A stretch of DNA of 64,000 nt, from positions 1,781 through 65,780 of the forward strand of contig NZ_CADFGE010000019.1 of the NCBI RefSeq assembly GCF_902833645.1, read 5' to 3'. This document shows positions 1 to 9,487 of this stretch, piece after piece. The translations under genes were made by a program, and so were the position numbers. The DNA is from Paraburkholderia fungorum (GTDB lineage: Bacteria > Pseudomonadota > Gammaproteobacteria > Burkholderiales > Burkholderiaceae). The notes beneath the pieces are model-generated. The model did no database searches, was not told the origin of the DNA, and saw nothing but the letters and a program-made list of their open reading frames with translations. How positions within the stretch are numbered: position 1 is the stretch's first letter; every line of letters starts with the position of its first letter.

Positions 1-452
<452 letters not shown>

Positions 453-648
453 ACCTGTTACTGTTTTTCGGTCTCTTTCGAAACCGGTCGCTCACTCAAC
501 GTACTGACGAATGATTAACCTGCCGGCGTGAATCCACCCCGACAGGAAAACCTTCCTTTAATACTCGTGTGAGACTTGATACTTTCGCTTCCGGCAGACT
601 CCGAAGAGTCCACCGCCGCGTCGCGCATCAAGCGCCCACACTTATCGG

Positions 649-667
649 CTGTTAATTTTTAAAGATC
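649..667 (-). promoter_or_regulatory. boxA-like antitermination element in the rrn leader
   Basis: On the minus strand this reads GATCTTTAAAAATTAACAG, about 200 nt upstream of the mature 16S end. It resembles the CTTTAACA-type boxA found in rRNA leaders, where Nus factors prevent Rho termination. The assignment rests on position and similarity. The rest of 454-948 is rRNA leader and promoter with no credible coding sequence. Confidence 0.6.
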
Positions 668-766
668 GAGTCCGCATTCACTACCGAATCCGCACCGTGT
701 CGCCCACCTGCTCAACCACCGGCACTGCTTCGTTCTGCGTCGCTGCATCAGCAGCAGAGAAACGAG

Positions 767-795
767 ATTATGAAGAACTTTCGCTACATCGTCAA
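767..795 (-). promoter_or_regulatory. rrn promoter (sigma-70)
   Basis: On the minus strand TTGACG (795-790) and CATAAT (772-767) are separated by exactly 17 bp, a near-consensus sigma-70 promoter pointing at the 16S gene. An A/T-enriched stretch lies just upstream of the -35 box, as in an UP element. The distance to mature 16S implies a leader of about 310 nt. The paa-type crotonase gene ends 150 bp upstream in the same direction, so this strong promoter separates the two units. Confidence 0.85.
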
Positions 796-948
796 CAGGT
801 TTTTATCACTTTCTCAACCCGCTCACGTCGCTCAAACCCTTGCCACGACTGGCTCTCCCGCTTCCCCGTGCCCCGGCGTCCGGAGCACGAAAGAGCGAGA
901 TTCTAGCGAGCCGGCCATCGCCTTGCAAGCGTTATTTTGACAAGCGTA

Positions 949-1725
949 TTAGCGATGCTTAAAAACCGGCTTGCGCTTCTCGACAAACGCGGCCATTCCC
1001 TCCTTCTGATCCTCCGTCGCGAACAGCGAATGGAAGAGGCGGCGCTCGAAATGCACCCCTTCTGCAAGCGTCGTTTCGTACGCACGGTTAACCGATTCCT
1101 TGACCATCATCACCGCGGGCAGCGGAAACTCAGCGATGGTCGCTGCAGCAGCCACCGCCTCGTCAAGCAGCGAAACTGCGGGAATCACCCGGGAAACCAA
1201 TCCAGCGCGCTCTGCCTCGGCAGCATCCATGAGACGGGCAGTCAGACAGAGATCCATTGCTTTCGCCTTTGAGACGGCGCGCGGCAGTCGCTGCGTACCG
1301 CCGGCACCCGGCATGATGCCGAGCTTGATTTCCGGCTGGCCGAACTTCGCCGTGTCGGCGGCAAAAATAATGTCGCACATCATCGCCAACTCACAACCAC
1401 CGCCAAGCGCAAAGCCCGCCACCGCTGCAATGATCGGCTTGCGGATCGAGCGCACAGTTTCCCAGTTGCGAGTGATGTAGTCGCCTTTGTAGACATCCAT
1501 ATAGGTGTAGGTCGCCATCATGCCGATGTCGGCACCGGCGGCAAACGCTTTCTCGCTGCCCGTCACCACGATCGCACCAATCGCGTCGTCGGCGTCGAAC
1601 TCGCGCAGCGCCGTGCCCAGTTCGTCCATCAAGGCGTCGTTCAGCGCGTTCAACGCCTTCGGACGATTCAATGTGACCAAACCGACCCGCCCTCGCGTCT
1701 CAACCAGAATGTTCTCGTAAGCCAT
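949..1725 (-). CDS. paaF: Enoyl-CoA hydratase (crotonase family), likely PaaF
   Basis: 258-residue crotonase of normal length. The two hydratase glutamates are present: E112 in GGGCELAMMCD and E132 in FGQPEIKLG. The oxyanion-hole region FAAGADIG is also intact, so it should be an active enoyl-CoA hydratase rather than an isomerase variant. The start is fixed by a strong GGAGG ribosome site a few bases upstream. It is divergent from paaN and opens the phenylacetate block, so it probably hydrates 2,3-dehydroadipyl-CoA after ring opening (inference from context). A general fatty-acid enoyl-CoA hydratase role cannot be excluded from sequence alone. Confidence 0.85.
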   Translation of the reverse strand: MAYENILVETRGRVGLVTLNRPKALNALNDALMDELGTALREFDADDAIGAIVVTGSEKAFAAGADIGMMATYTYMDVYKGDYITRNWETVRSIRKPIIAAVAGFALGGGCELAMMCDIIFAADTAKFGQPEIKLGIMPGAGGTQRLPRAVSKAKAMDLCLTARLMDAAEAERAGLVSRVIPAVSLLDEAVAAAATIAEFPLPAVMMVKESVNRAYETTLAEGVHFERRLFHSLFATEDQKEGMAAFVEKRKPVFKHR

Positions 1726-1796
1726 GCCGCCTCCTAATGGTTAATGCTGCGCGAAAACGCTTCGCGCGGCCGTCTTAATAATGCTACCATTCACCA

Positions 1797-1810
1797 ACCA
1801 ACCGGTCGGT
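1797..1810. promoter_or_regulatory. Candidate TetR-type (PaaR) operator in the paaF-paaN divergent region
   Basis: ACCAACCGGTCGGT is a 14-bp inverted repeat with one mismatch, centred on CCGG, in the 132-bp gap between divergent paaF and paaN. Phenylacetate genes in Burkholderiales are commonly repressed by the TetR-family protein PaaR, relieved by phenylacetyl-CoA. Assigning this site to PaaR is inference; no paaR gene is in the window. Confidence 0.5.
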
Positions 1811-1857
1811 CAATTATTCGACAGGCTTTTCCCAACGTACAGTCAAGCCCCTCTGCC

Positions 1858-3558
1858 ATGACACATCCGCTATTCACCAAGCACGAAGACACGCTGCAAA
1901 AGGCACTCGCCGCGATTGAGACGCGCGGCTACTGGAGTCCGTTCGTCGAGATGCCCAGTCCGAAAGTGTACGGGGAAACAGCGAGCGCAGACGGCGAAGC
2001 CGCATTCAAAGCGCTTCTGAACAAGACGTTCGAAATCGACCAGCCGTCGACCGGAGAAACAGTCGGCGCCGAAGTCTCGCCGTTCGGGTTCCCGCTCAAC
2101 GTGCGCTATCCGAAAGCCGATCCGGACGCGCTGATCTCCGCAGCGGCCGCCGCACAGCGCGACTGGCGCCTGGCCGGCCCGCAGGCGTGGATCGGCGTAT
2201 GCCTCGAAATCCTCGCGCGCGTGAATCGCGCCAGCTTCGAAATCGGCTACAGCGTGATGCACACAACCGGCCAGGCATTCATGATGGCCTTCCAGGCCGG
2301 CGGCCCGCATGCGCAAGACCGTGCGCTCGAAGCAGTCGTGTACGCATGGGACCAACTGCGCCGCATCCCCGCCGATGCCCACTGGGAAAAACCGCAGGGC
2401 AAGAATCCGCCGCTCGCGATGCACAAACGCTACACCGTCGTGCCGCGTGGCACCGGTCTCGTGCTCGGCTGCTGCACCTTCCCGACATGGAACGGCTATC
2501 CGGGTCTGTTCGCCGATCTGGCAACAGGCAACACGGTTATCGTCAAGCCGCATCCCGGCGCGATTCTGCCGCTCGCGCTGACCGTACGAATCGCACGCGA
2601 CGTACTGCGCGAAGCCGGTTTCGATCCGAACATCGTTACGCTGCTGGCGACCGAACCGAACGACGGCCCGCTCGTCCAGGATCTCGCACTGCGCCCGGAA
2701 ATCAAATTGATTGACTTCACGGGCAGCACACAAAACGGCAACTGGCTTGAGCGCAATGCGCATCAGGCTCAGGTCTTTACCGAAAAAGCGGGCGTCAATC
2801 AGATCGTGATCGACTCTGTGGACGACATCAAAGCCGCCGCTCGCAATATCGCCTTCTCACTCGCGCTGTACTCGGGGCAGATGTGCACCGCGCCGCAAAA
2901 CATCTATGTGCCGCGCGCCGGCATCCGCACCGCTGAGGGCACGCTCGGTTTCGACGAAGTCGCTCAAGCTATCGCCACCGCGGTACAAAAACTGGTTGCA
3001 GACCCGGCGCGCGCCGTCGAACTGCTCGGCGCGATCCAGAACGAAGGCGTAACCCAACGCATCAGCGAAGCCGCCAAGCTCGGCCGCGTTCTGGTGGAAA
3101 GCCAGTCGCTCGAGCACCCCGCTTTTGGCGGCGCCCGCGTACGCACGCCGCTCGTGCTTCAGCTCGATGCCACAACCGACAAAGCGCAGTTCACCAAGGA
3201 ATGGTTCGGCCCGATCTCGTTCGTGATCGCGACGGATTCGACCGCGCAGTCGCTCGACCTCGCCGGCGCAATTGCCGCCGAGCACGGCGCGTTGACGCTG
3301 TCGGTCTACAGCACGGATGAAGCCGTGCTCGAAGAGGCACACGAAGCATCGATCCGCGGTGGCGTCGCACTCTCGATCAATTTGACGGGCGGCGTTTTCG
3401 TCAATCAATCCGCAGCCTTCTCCGATTTCCACGGCACGGGCGCCAATCCCGCAGCAAACGCCGCGCTAGCTGACGCAGCCTTTGTCGCGAACCGCTTCCG
3501 CGTCGTTCAAAGTCGCGTTCATGTTGAACCGAAAGCGGCACCGGCGGTAGCTGGCTGA
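1858..3558 (+). CDS. paaN: Phenylacetic acid degradation protein PaaN (aldehyde dehydrogenase family)
   Basis: 566-residue aldehyde-dehydrogenase-fold protein of the Burkholderia/Bordetella PaaN type. It lacks the C-terminal MaoC hydratase domain found in E. coli PaaZ. Catalytic Cys343 lies in YSGQMCTAPQ, the general-base Glu309 in FTEKAG, and the cofactor-binding segment in VVPRGTGLVLGCC. Its role is oxidation of the semialdehyde formed after opening the oxepin-CoA ring. The ring-opening hydrolase must be a separate protein. The ATG at 1858 (MTHPLFTKHEDTLQ) is preferred: the 38 in-frame codons upstream run back through the candidate operator. It is first in a rightward run of five paa genes. 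Confidence 0.93.
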   Translation: MTHPLFTKHEDTLQKALAAIETRGYWSPFVEMPSPKVYGETASADGEAAFKALLNKTFEIDQPSTGETVGAEVSPFGFPLNVRYPKADPDALISAAAAAQRDWRLAGPQAWIGVCLEILARVNRASFEIGYSVMHTTGQAFMMAFQAGGPHAQDRALEAVVYAWDQLRRIPADAHWEKPQGKNPPLAMHKRYTVVPRGTGLVLGCCTFPTWNGYPGLFADLATGNTVIVKPHPGAILPLALTVRIARDVLREAGFDPNIVTLLATEPNDGPLVQDLALRPEIKLIDFTGSTQNGNWLERNAHQAQVFTEKAGVNQIVIDSVDDIKAAARNIAFSLALYSGQMCTAPQNIYVPRAGIRTAEGTLGFDEVAQAIATAVQKLVADPARAVELLGAIQNEGVTQRISEAAKLGRVLVESQSLEHPAFGGARVRTPLVLQLDATTDKAQFTKEWFGPISFVIATDSTAQSLDLAGAIAAEHGALTLSVYSTDEAVLEEAHEASIRGGVALSINLTGGVFVNQSAAFSDFHGTGANPAANAALADAAFVANRFRVVQSRVHVEPKAAPAVAG

Positions 3559-3684
3559 ATGGCATAAGACAAAAGCACGGCTTTCGTCCTATGCCGTTTG
3601 GCCGAATAGACCGGGCCGTGCGCCCCAATTAACATGAGACATCGGATCGGCACATCTCGCCGATCCGCTCCGGTAGAAATCCAC

Positions 3685-4887
3685 ATGAACGACGCCTTCA
3701 TCTGCGATGCGATTCGCACCCCAATCGGCCGCTACGGCGGCGCCTTAAAGGATGTCCGTGCCGACGACCTCGGCGCGGTACCGATCAAGGCGCTGATCGA
3801 GCGCAATCCTGGCGTCGATTGGCAGGCCGTCGACGACGTAATCTATGGCTGCGCCAATCAGGCCGGCGAGGACAACCGCAACGTCGCACGCATGGCCGCG
3901 TTGCTAGCCGGCTTGCCCACAAATGCACCCGGCGCGACCATCAACCGCCTGTGCGGTTCGGGCATGGATGCGGTCGGCACCGCTGCTCGCGCCATCAAGG
4001 CCGGCGAAGCGCGACTCATGATCGCCGGCGGCGTCGAAAGCATGACGCGCGCGCCGTTCGTGGTGGGCAAGGCCACCGGCGCATTCTCGCGGCAAGCCGA
4101 CATTTACGATACGACGATCGGCTGGCGTTTCATCAATCCGCTAATGAAGCGCCAATATGGTGTCGATTCGATGCCGGAGACCGCAGAAAACGTCGCCGTT
4201 GAATTCGGTATCAACCGTGCGGATCAGGACGCGTTTGCGATGTCGAGCCAGAAAAAGGCCGCCCGCGCGCAGCGTGATGGCACCTTGGCTCAGGAAATCG
4301 TGGGCGTTGAAATCGCGCAGAAGAAAGGCGACCCCGTGCACGTGACGCTCGACGAGCATCCGCGCGAAACATCCCTCGAAAGCCTGGGCAAGCTCAAGGG
4401 CGTGGTTCGCCCCGATGGCAGCGTGACCGCTGGCAATGCCTCGGGCGTAAACGACGGCGCGTGTGCACTACTGCTCGCGAGCCAGGAAGCCGCCGATCAA
4501 TACGGACTGCGTCGCCGCGCACGTGTAGTGGGTATGGCGACGGCGGGCGTGGAACCGCGCATCATGGGCATCGGCCCGGCGCCGGCCACACAAAAGCTGT
4601 TGAAGCAACTGAACATGACACTCGAGCAGTTCGACGTCATCGAGTTGAACGAGGCGTTCGCTTCACAAGGGCTTGCCGTCCTGCGCACACTCGGTCTGCG
4701 CGACGACGATCCGCGCGTCAATCCGAACGGCGGAGCGATTGCACTCGGTCACCCGCTCGGAGCATCCGGCGCGCGCCTGATCACCACTGCGCTTTACCAA
4801 CTGGAGCGGATCAATGGTCGCTTTGCGCTTTGCACGATGTGTATCGGTGTGGGTCAAGGCATCGCCCTCGTAATCGAACGGGTCTGA
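3685..4887 (+). CDS. paaJ: 3-oxoadipyl-CoA / acetyl-CoA C-acyltransferase (thiolase)
   Basis: 400-residue thiolase of normal length. The catalytic triad is complete: acyl-accepting Cys90 in NRLCGSGMDA, His356 in IALGHPLGAS, and Cys386 in CTMCIGVGQG. In this cluster it should cleave 3-oxoadipyl-CoA to succinyl-CoA and acetyl-CoA, the last step of the phenylacetate route. The same enzyme type (PcaF) serves the beta-ketoadipate pathway, so the symbol paaJ rather than pcaF rests on context. The start at 3685 (MNDAFICDAIRTPIG) matches the family N-terminus; 17 upstream in-frame codons look untranslated. Confidence 0.92.
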   Translation: MNDAFICDAIRTPIGRYGGALKDVRADDLGAVPIKALIERNPGVDWQAVDDVIYGCANQAGEDNRNVARMAALLAGLPTNAPGATINRLCGSGMDAVGTAARAIKAGEARLMIAGGVESMTRAPFVVGKATGAFSRQADIYDTTIGWRFINPLMKRQYGVDSMPETAENVAVEFGINRADQDAFAMSSQKKAARAQRDGTLAQEIVGVEIAQKKGDPVHVTLDEHPRETSLESLGKLKGVVRPDGSVTAGNASGVNDGACALLLASQEAADQYGLRRRARVVGMATAGVEPRIMGIGPAPATQKLLKQLNMTLEQFDVIELNEAFASQGLAVLRTLGLRDDDPRVNPNGGAIALGHPLGASGARLITTALYQLERINGRFALCTMCIGVGQGIALVIERV

Positions 4888-4933
4888 AATCGCCGCTGCC
4901 CTGCCGGTAAATGAGACTTTGAGGAGACACCCA

Positions 4934-5725
4934 ATGTCATTTGAAGCGATTCGCCTCGACATCGACGCATCGAGTCGCGTGGCGACCATCACACTGAACC
5001 GCCCCGACAAGCTCAACAGCTTTACGCGTGCGATGCACCAGGAATTGAGCGCCGCACTCGACCAGGTCGAGGCATCCGGCGCCCGTGCGCTCGTGCTGAC
5101 CGGTGCGGGCCGCGGCTTCTGCGCGGGACAGGATCTCGCGGATCTCGACTTCACGCCAGGCGCGATGACCGACCTCGGCGAGCTGATCGACGAGCATTTC
5201 AATCCGCTGATTCGCCGCCTGCAAGCGCTGCCGTTGCCGGTGATTGCCGCGGTCAATGGCACGGCCGCCGGCGCCGGCGCCAATCTCGCGCTGGCTTGCG
5301 ACCTCGTGCTTGCCGCTCGTTCGGCCAGTTTCATCCAAGCATTCGTAAAGATTGGCCTCGTCCCGGACTCGGGTGGCACCTGGTTCCTGCCGCAACGAGT
5401 CGGCATGGCACGCGCGTTGGGCCTCGCCATCACCGGTGACAAACTGGGCGCGGAGAAAGCCGAAAGCTGGGGGCTGATCTGGCAAACGGTCGACGACACC
5501 GAACTCGCCGCGACGGCAGGCAAACTCGCAGCACAACTGGCGCAGCAACCCACGCGCGCCATCGCCGCGATCAAACAGGCAATGCGCGCGGGCGTGACGC
5601 AAACCCTGGATCAACAGCTTGATCTAGAACGCGATCTGCAACGCGAACTCGGTGCTTCGCACGATTACGCGGAAGGTGTGCAAGCGTTCGTGGAAAAACG
5701 CGCACCGCGCTTCGAGGGTCGCTGA
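4934..5725 (+). CDS. paaG: Ring-1,2-epoxyphenylacetyl-CoA isomerase PaaG
   Basis: 263-residue crotonase-fold protein. Its active-site segment IGLVPDSGGTW places Asp145 where hydratases carry Glu, as in PaaG-type isomerases. The oxyanion segment is FCAGQDLADL. PaaG converts the epoxide of phenylacetyl-CoA to the oxepin and also isomerises a later double bond. A good ribosome site (GAGGAG) precedes ATG 4934, 46 bp after the thiolase stop. It is followed almost immediately by paaI, which supports co-transcription. Confidence 0.92.
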   Translation: MSFEAIRLDIDASSRVATITLNRPDKLNSFTRAMHQELSAALDQVEASGARALVLTGAGRGFCAGQDLADLDFTPGAMTDLGELIDEHFNPLIRRLQALPLPVIAAVNGTAAGAGANLALACDLVLAARSASFIQAFVKIGLVPDSGGTWFLPQRVGMARALGLAITGDKLGAEKAESWGLIWQTVDDTELAATAGKLAAQLAQQPTRAIAAIKQAMRAGVTQTLDQQLDLERDLQRELGASHDYAEGVQAFVEKRAPRFEGR

Positions 5726-5726
5726 T

Positions 5727-6188
5727 ATGTCCGCACAGCCCAACCACCCGGCCCACATGACCCCAGACGAACTTGCTCGCGCCACCGCGGCAGCAATGTA
5801 CGAAAACGACGCTTGCAGCAAAGCGCTTGGATTCGAGATCGTAGAAGTCCGTCCGGGGTATGCACGCTTGCGCATGGCCGTGCGCGACGACTTCCTGAAC
5901 GGCCATCAGATTTGCCACGGTGGCCTGATTTTCACGCTCGCAGATTCGACGTTCGCTTTCGCCTGCAATACGTACAACATCAACACAGTCGCGGCCGGGT
6001 GCTCGATCGAATTCTTGCGACCCGTGAAAGGTGGCGACGTGTTGACCGCCGAAGCGGTCGAACAAACGCTGAGCGGCCGCACCGGCATTTACGACATCCG
6101 GGTCACGAACCGCGCCGAGGAAACCGTAGCGATGTTTCGCGGCAAATCTGCGCAGATCAAAGGCAACCTGATCCCTACGGGCGATTGA
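5727..6188 (+). CDS. paaI: Hydroxyphenylacetyl-CoA thioesterase PaaI
   Basis: 153-residue hotdog-fold thioesterase. The family signature NGHQICHGGLIFTLADS contains the HGG turn and the acidic catalytic residue on the following helix. PaaI acts as a rescue enzyme, hydrolysing aryl-CoA dead-end products such as ring-hydroxylated phenylacetyl-CoA. The ATG lies one base past the paaG stop, so the two are translationally coupled. A longer in-frame reading begins inside paaG and is not needed. The 150 bp to paaK contains no other gene. Confidence 0.92.
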   Translation: MSAQPNHPAHMTPDELARATAAAMYENDACSKALGFEIVEVRPGYARLRMAVRDDFLNGHQICHGGLIFTLADSTFAFACNTYNINTVAAGCSIEFLRPVKGGDVLTAEAVEQTLSGRTGIYDIRVTNRAEETVAMFRGKSAQIKGNLIPTGD

Positions 6189-6338
6189 TTAGCAGAGCCG
6201 CACCAAATTCGCAGCAAAGTCGCAGCGCGCCCGCGACCCGTTGGCAGCGCATCCATAAATAGCAACGAGTCCCCGGTTTTCGCGCGCAAGCGTACCGTAA
6301 CCCCAGACCCAAGCATTGAGGCAGCAAGGAGACATTCG

Positions 6339-7643
6339 ATGACCACCGCCCTTCCGCTCGATCCCATCGAGACAGCCAGCCGCGACGAACTCGCCGCGCT
6401 CCAACTCGAACGGCTCAAATGGTCGCTGAACCACGCTTACGAAAATTCGCCCGTATATCGGAAAAAATTCGACGAGGCCGGCGTCCATCCGAGCGAAGTG
6501 AAGACCCTCGCGGACCTCGCGCGCTTCCCCTTCACCACCAAGAAAGATCTGCGCGATAGCTACCCGTTCGGCATGTTCGCGGTGCCGCAGGAACAGATTT
6601 CGCGAATCCACGCGTCGTCGGGGACAACGGGGAAACCGACGGTGGTCGGCTACACGGCGCGCGATATCGATACGTGGGCAAATCTCGTCGCCCGTTCGAT
6701 CCGTGCCGCAGGCGCAAAACGCGGTGACAAGGTTCACGTGAGCTACGGCTACGGATTGTTCACCGGCGGCCTCGGCGCACACTATGGCGCCGAGCGCGCA
6801 GGGCTGACCGTGATTCCGTTCGGCGGTGGCCAGACTGAAAAGCAGGTGCAACTGATTCAGGACTTCCGGCCCGACATCATCATGGTGACGCCGAGCTATA
6901 TGCTGTCGATCGCCGACGAACTCGAACGGCAAGGCATCGATCCGGCGAGTTGCTCGCTGCGCCTCGGCATCTTCGGTGCGGAACCGTGGACCAACGATAT
7001 GCGCCAGGCAATCGAAAAGCGCATGGGCATCGATGCCGTCGATATCTACGGTCTGTCTGAAGTGATGGGACCGGGCGTCGCGTCGGAATGCGTCGAAACG
7101 AAAGACGGCCCGACCATCTGGGAAGATCATTTCTACCCCGAAATCATCGACCCCGAAACCGGTGAGGTGTTGCCGGACGGCGAACTCGGCGAACTGGTAT
7201 TTACTTCGTTGAGCAAGGAAGCGCTGCCGATCATCCGTTACCGGACGCGCGATCTGACGCGTCTCTTGCCCGGCAGCGCGCGCACCATGCGCCGCATGGA
7301 AAAAATCACGGGCCGTTCCGACGACATGATGATCGTGCGGGGCGTGAACGTATTCCCGACGCAGATCGAAGAATTGCTGCTCAAGCAGCGCGCCCTCGCA
7401 CCTCACTATCAGATCGTGCTGACCAAGGAAGGCCCGCTCGACGTACTGACGTTGAACGTCGAACCGTGTCCGGAATCGGCCCCGGACACTGCCGCGCTGA
7501 CCAACGCGAAGCAGGCGCTGGCCTACGATATCAAGGCGCTGATCGGCGTAAGCGCGGTTGTGAACGTGCTGGGGGTAAACGGGATCGAGCGTTCGGTGGG
7601 CAAAGCCCGCAGGGTAGTGGATAAGCGGAAATCGGGGCTTTAG
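6339..7643 (+). CDS. paaK: Phenylacetate-CoA ligase PaaK
   Basis: 434 residues, typical for PaaK, an ANL-superfamily adenylate-forming ligase. The phosphate-binding loop SSGTTGKPT is at about 93-101. The aromatic-binding/adenylation core includes YGLSEVMGPGV, and the C-terminal lid carries TGRSDDMMIVRGVNVFP. It activates phenylacetate to phenylacetyl-CoA with ATP, the committed first step. A GGAG ribosome site precedes ATG 6339. It is last in the paa run and is followed by a strong hairpin before convergent mltA. Confidence 0.95.
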   Translation: MTTALPLDPIETASRDELAALQLERLKWSLNHAYENSPVYRKKFDEAGVHPSEVKTLADLARFPFTTKKDLRDSYPFGMFAVPQEQISRIHASSGTTGKPTVVGYTARDIDTWANLVARSIRAAGAKRGDKVHVSYGYGLFTGGLGAHYGAERAGLTVIPFGGGQTEKQVQLIQDFRPDIIMVTPSYMLSIADELERQGIDPASCSLRLGIFGAEPWTNDMRQAIEKRMGIDAVDIYGLSEVMGPGVASECVETKDGPTIWEDHFYPEIIDPETGEVLPDGELGELVFTSLSKEALPIIRYRTRDLTRLLPGSARTMRRMEKITGRSDDMMIVRGVNVFPTQIEELLLKQRALAPHYQIVLTKEGPLDVLTLNVEPCPESAPDTAALTNAKQALAYDIKALIGVSAVVNVLGVNGIERSVGKARRVVDKRKSGL

Positions 7644-7673
7644 GCCATAAACCGGCACGCCAAGGGTTGATGG

Positions 7674-7711
7674 TTGCTAACGGTACTGACCGGCATCAGT
7701 CCCGTTAGCAA
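7674..7711. terminator. Hairpin between convergent paaK and mltA
   Basis: Arms TTGCTAACGG and CCGTTAGCAA flank an inner ACTGA/TCAGT stem, forming one long hairpin 31 bp after paaK. There is no long T-run, so termination efficiency is uncertain. Its place between convergent genes suggests a bidirectional transcript end. Confidence 0.6.
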
Positions 7712-7751
7712 ATGTGCCGGCAGCGAACCCGCCGCCGCGCGCACCTAACCT

Positions 7752-8876
7752 TCACGAATTCGGCAACAGTAGCCACATCCGTCCGCCCTGCTTCATCTTG
7801 CCAGCCAGGTCGCCGGCATCGTCGCCGAGACCCCAGAAGTAGTCCGCGCGGACGCCGCCCTTGATCGCGGAGCCGGTGTCCTGTGCAAAGACGAGGCGAT
7901 TCATCGGTGAGTTCGTCAACGGACGCGTGGTCTGCAAGAACACCGGCGTACCCAGCGGAATCGAAGACGGATCCACCGCGATCGACCGCTCCGGCGTCAA
8001 CGGCACGCCCAGCGCACCAATCGGGCCATCCGCCCCGCCGCTCGGCGCACCTTCGCCGGACGGCATTTCGCGGAAGAACACGAAGCGCGGATTCGTATCG
8101 AGCAAGGCGTCAACCCGCGTGGGATTCGCGCGCGCCCATGCCTTGATGCCCTGCATGGTCGCTTGCGCCGGCGTCAGTTCGCCGCGATCGAGCAACCACC
8201 GCCCGATCGATTTGTATGGCTGGTTGTTGGTGCCTCCAAAGCCGACTCGCATTACGCTACCGTCTTCCATCACGATGCGCCCGGAGCCCTGCACCTGCAG
8301 GAAGAAAGCTTCGATCGGATCGTCGACCCACACGAGTTCATTGCCGTTGAGCACGCCCGAGCGCTCGAGTTGCGCACGCGAAGGCAATGGAGCACCCGCG
8401 CGATAGCCGGATGGCCAACGGTACAACGCCGTCTGATACACGCCGTGCCGCGTGCGCGAACCGCGCAGCAACGGCTCGTAGTAGCCGGTGACGAGGCCAT
8501 CGAGCGTGCCGTCGTTATTGGCTAACTGGAACGGCGTGAAATACGCCTCGAAGAACGCCCGCGCACTGGTCACGTCCAGATCGTCGATCTGCGAGGCCGC
8601 CGCGCATGCGCGGGCCCAGTTCGATTGACGTGCGAGCCTCAGGCAGTTTTGCCGCAACGCAGCCGTTGCGCCGATCAGCGAATCGTCCTGCCACCCCGGC
8701 ACCTGTTGCCAGGCTACTGCCGTAAGCCGCGTCGCGGCGATCTGCCCGGGTATGATCGCGGCACCCGTGGGCGGCGAAACCGAAGGCCGGATTGCACCGC
8801 CGCCACCGCAGGAAGCCAGCATCACCGCAACTGAAAGCGCGCCGAGCCATGCTCCGGCAGCGCGGACAAAACGCAT
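7752..8876 (-). CDS. mltA: Membrane-bound lytic murein transglycosylase A
   Basis: 374-residue lipoprotein. The N-terminus has a basic head, a hydrophobic stretch and lipobox LASC with Cys23. The MltA barrel domain follows (LDGLVTGYYEPLLRGSR), then the C-terminal 3D domain with the catalytic-aspartate motif FAQDTGSAIKGG. MltA cleaves peptidoglycan glycan strands to 1,6-anhydromuropeptides at the outer membrane. The start at 8876 is chosen because it gives a proper lipoprotein signal; earlier in-frame starts would overlap the divergent small gene at 8905. Confidence 0.93.
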   Translation of the reverse strand: MRFVRAAGAWLGALSVAVMLASCGGGGAIRPSVSPPTGAAIIPGQIAATRLTAVAWQQVPGWQDDSLIGATAALRQNCLRLARQSNWARACAAASQIDDLDVTSARAFFEAYFTPFQLANNDGTLDGLVTGYYEPLLRGSRTRHGVYQTALYRWPSGYRAGAPLPSRAQLERSGVLNGNELVWVDDPIEAFFLQVQGSGRIVMEDGSVMRVGFGGTNNQPYKSIGRWLLDRGELTPAQATMQGIKAWARANPTRVDALLDTNPRFVFFREMPSGEGAPSGGADGPIGALGVPLTPERSIAVDPSSIPLGTPVFLQTTRPLTNSPMNRLVFAQDTGSAIKGGVRADYFWGLGDDAGDLAGKMKQGGRMWLLLPNS

Positions 8877-8904
8877 ACAATGTTCGTTCTTGATGGAAAC
8901 CGCC

Positions 8905-9066
8905 ATGTCTGATCTGTTCGACGAATACCCGATGCTCATCTTCGCGCTGGAATCGCTCCTAGCGCTCTTCCTGCTCGTCTTTATCGTTGTATGGACGTCG
9001 TCCGGCAAGAAAAAGGCCGCGCGCACCACCACCAATGACCAGCAAAAGCAGCAAAAATCCCAGTAA
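8905..9066 (+). CDS. Small single-pass membrane protein, function unknown
   Basis: 53 residues: an acidic N-terminus (MSDLFDEYP), one hydrophobic helix of about 20 residues, then a Lys/Gln-rich hydrophilic tail (GKKKAARTTT...). It lies divergent to mltA with 28 bp between the two starts. The layout (short cytoplasmic or periplasmic head, helix, charged tail) is typical of genuine small membrane proteins. I do not recognise a family. ATG 8893, four codons earlier, is an alternative start. Confidence 0.6.
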   Translation: MSDLFDEYPMLIFALESLLALFLLVFIVVWTSSGKKKAARTTTNDQQKQQKSQ

Positions 9067-9112
9067 AGCCGCGCCGTAAAGCCTCTTAAAGACCGCGAGC
9101 CGCGCTGGCGGT

Positions 9113-9487
9113 TCAATGCAACGTACGCGGCATCCGCAAAATGAATTCGGGCACGGGAGCGTCAAAGCGCTCGCCGTCTTCCGCCACGCAGAAATACTCG
9201 CCGCGCATGGTGCCGACGGGCGTGGCGATCACCGCCCAACTCGTATATTCGAAGTGCTCGCCCGGTTTGAGCAGTGGCTGATGCCCGACTACGCCCAAGC
9301 CTTTTACTTCCTGAACGCTGTTATCGCTGTCGGTGATCACCCAATGCCGCGCAATCAATTGCGCGGGCACCTGGCCGCTGTTACGGATAGTCAGCGTGTA
9401 TGCAAACGCATACTGGCGGCGCTCCGGGTCCGACTCTTCGGGCAGATACTGCACCTGCGCCGAGACGCTGAATTCGTACTGGCTCAT
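9113..9487 (-). CDS. apaG: Co2+/Mg2+ efflux protein ApaG
   Basis: 124 residues, the standard ApaG length and a single ApaG beta-sandwich domain. Family features include YAFAYTLTIRNSG, ARHWVITDS, VVGHQPLLKPGEHFEYTS and the C-terminal RMPRTLH. ApaG deletion affects divalent-cation sensitivity in enterobacteria; its molecular activity is unsettled. The start at 9487 (MSQYEFSVSAQVQYLP) matches the domain start; a further 45 in-frame codons upstream look non-coding. It is convergent with the small membrane gene and divergent from rpe. Confidence 0.93.
   Translation of the reverse strand: MSQYEFSVSAQVQYLPEESDPERRQYAFAYTLTIRNSGQVPAQLIARHWVITDSDNSVQEVKGLGVVGHQPLLKPGEHFEYTSWAVIATPVGTMRGEYFCVAEDGERFDAPVPEFILRMPRTLH

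Noticed and set aside
6189..7658. Minus-strand open frame of 489 codons opposite paaK
   Set aside because: Shadow of paaK; His/Arg-rich composition, no family features.
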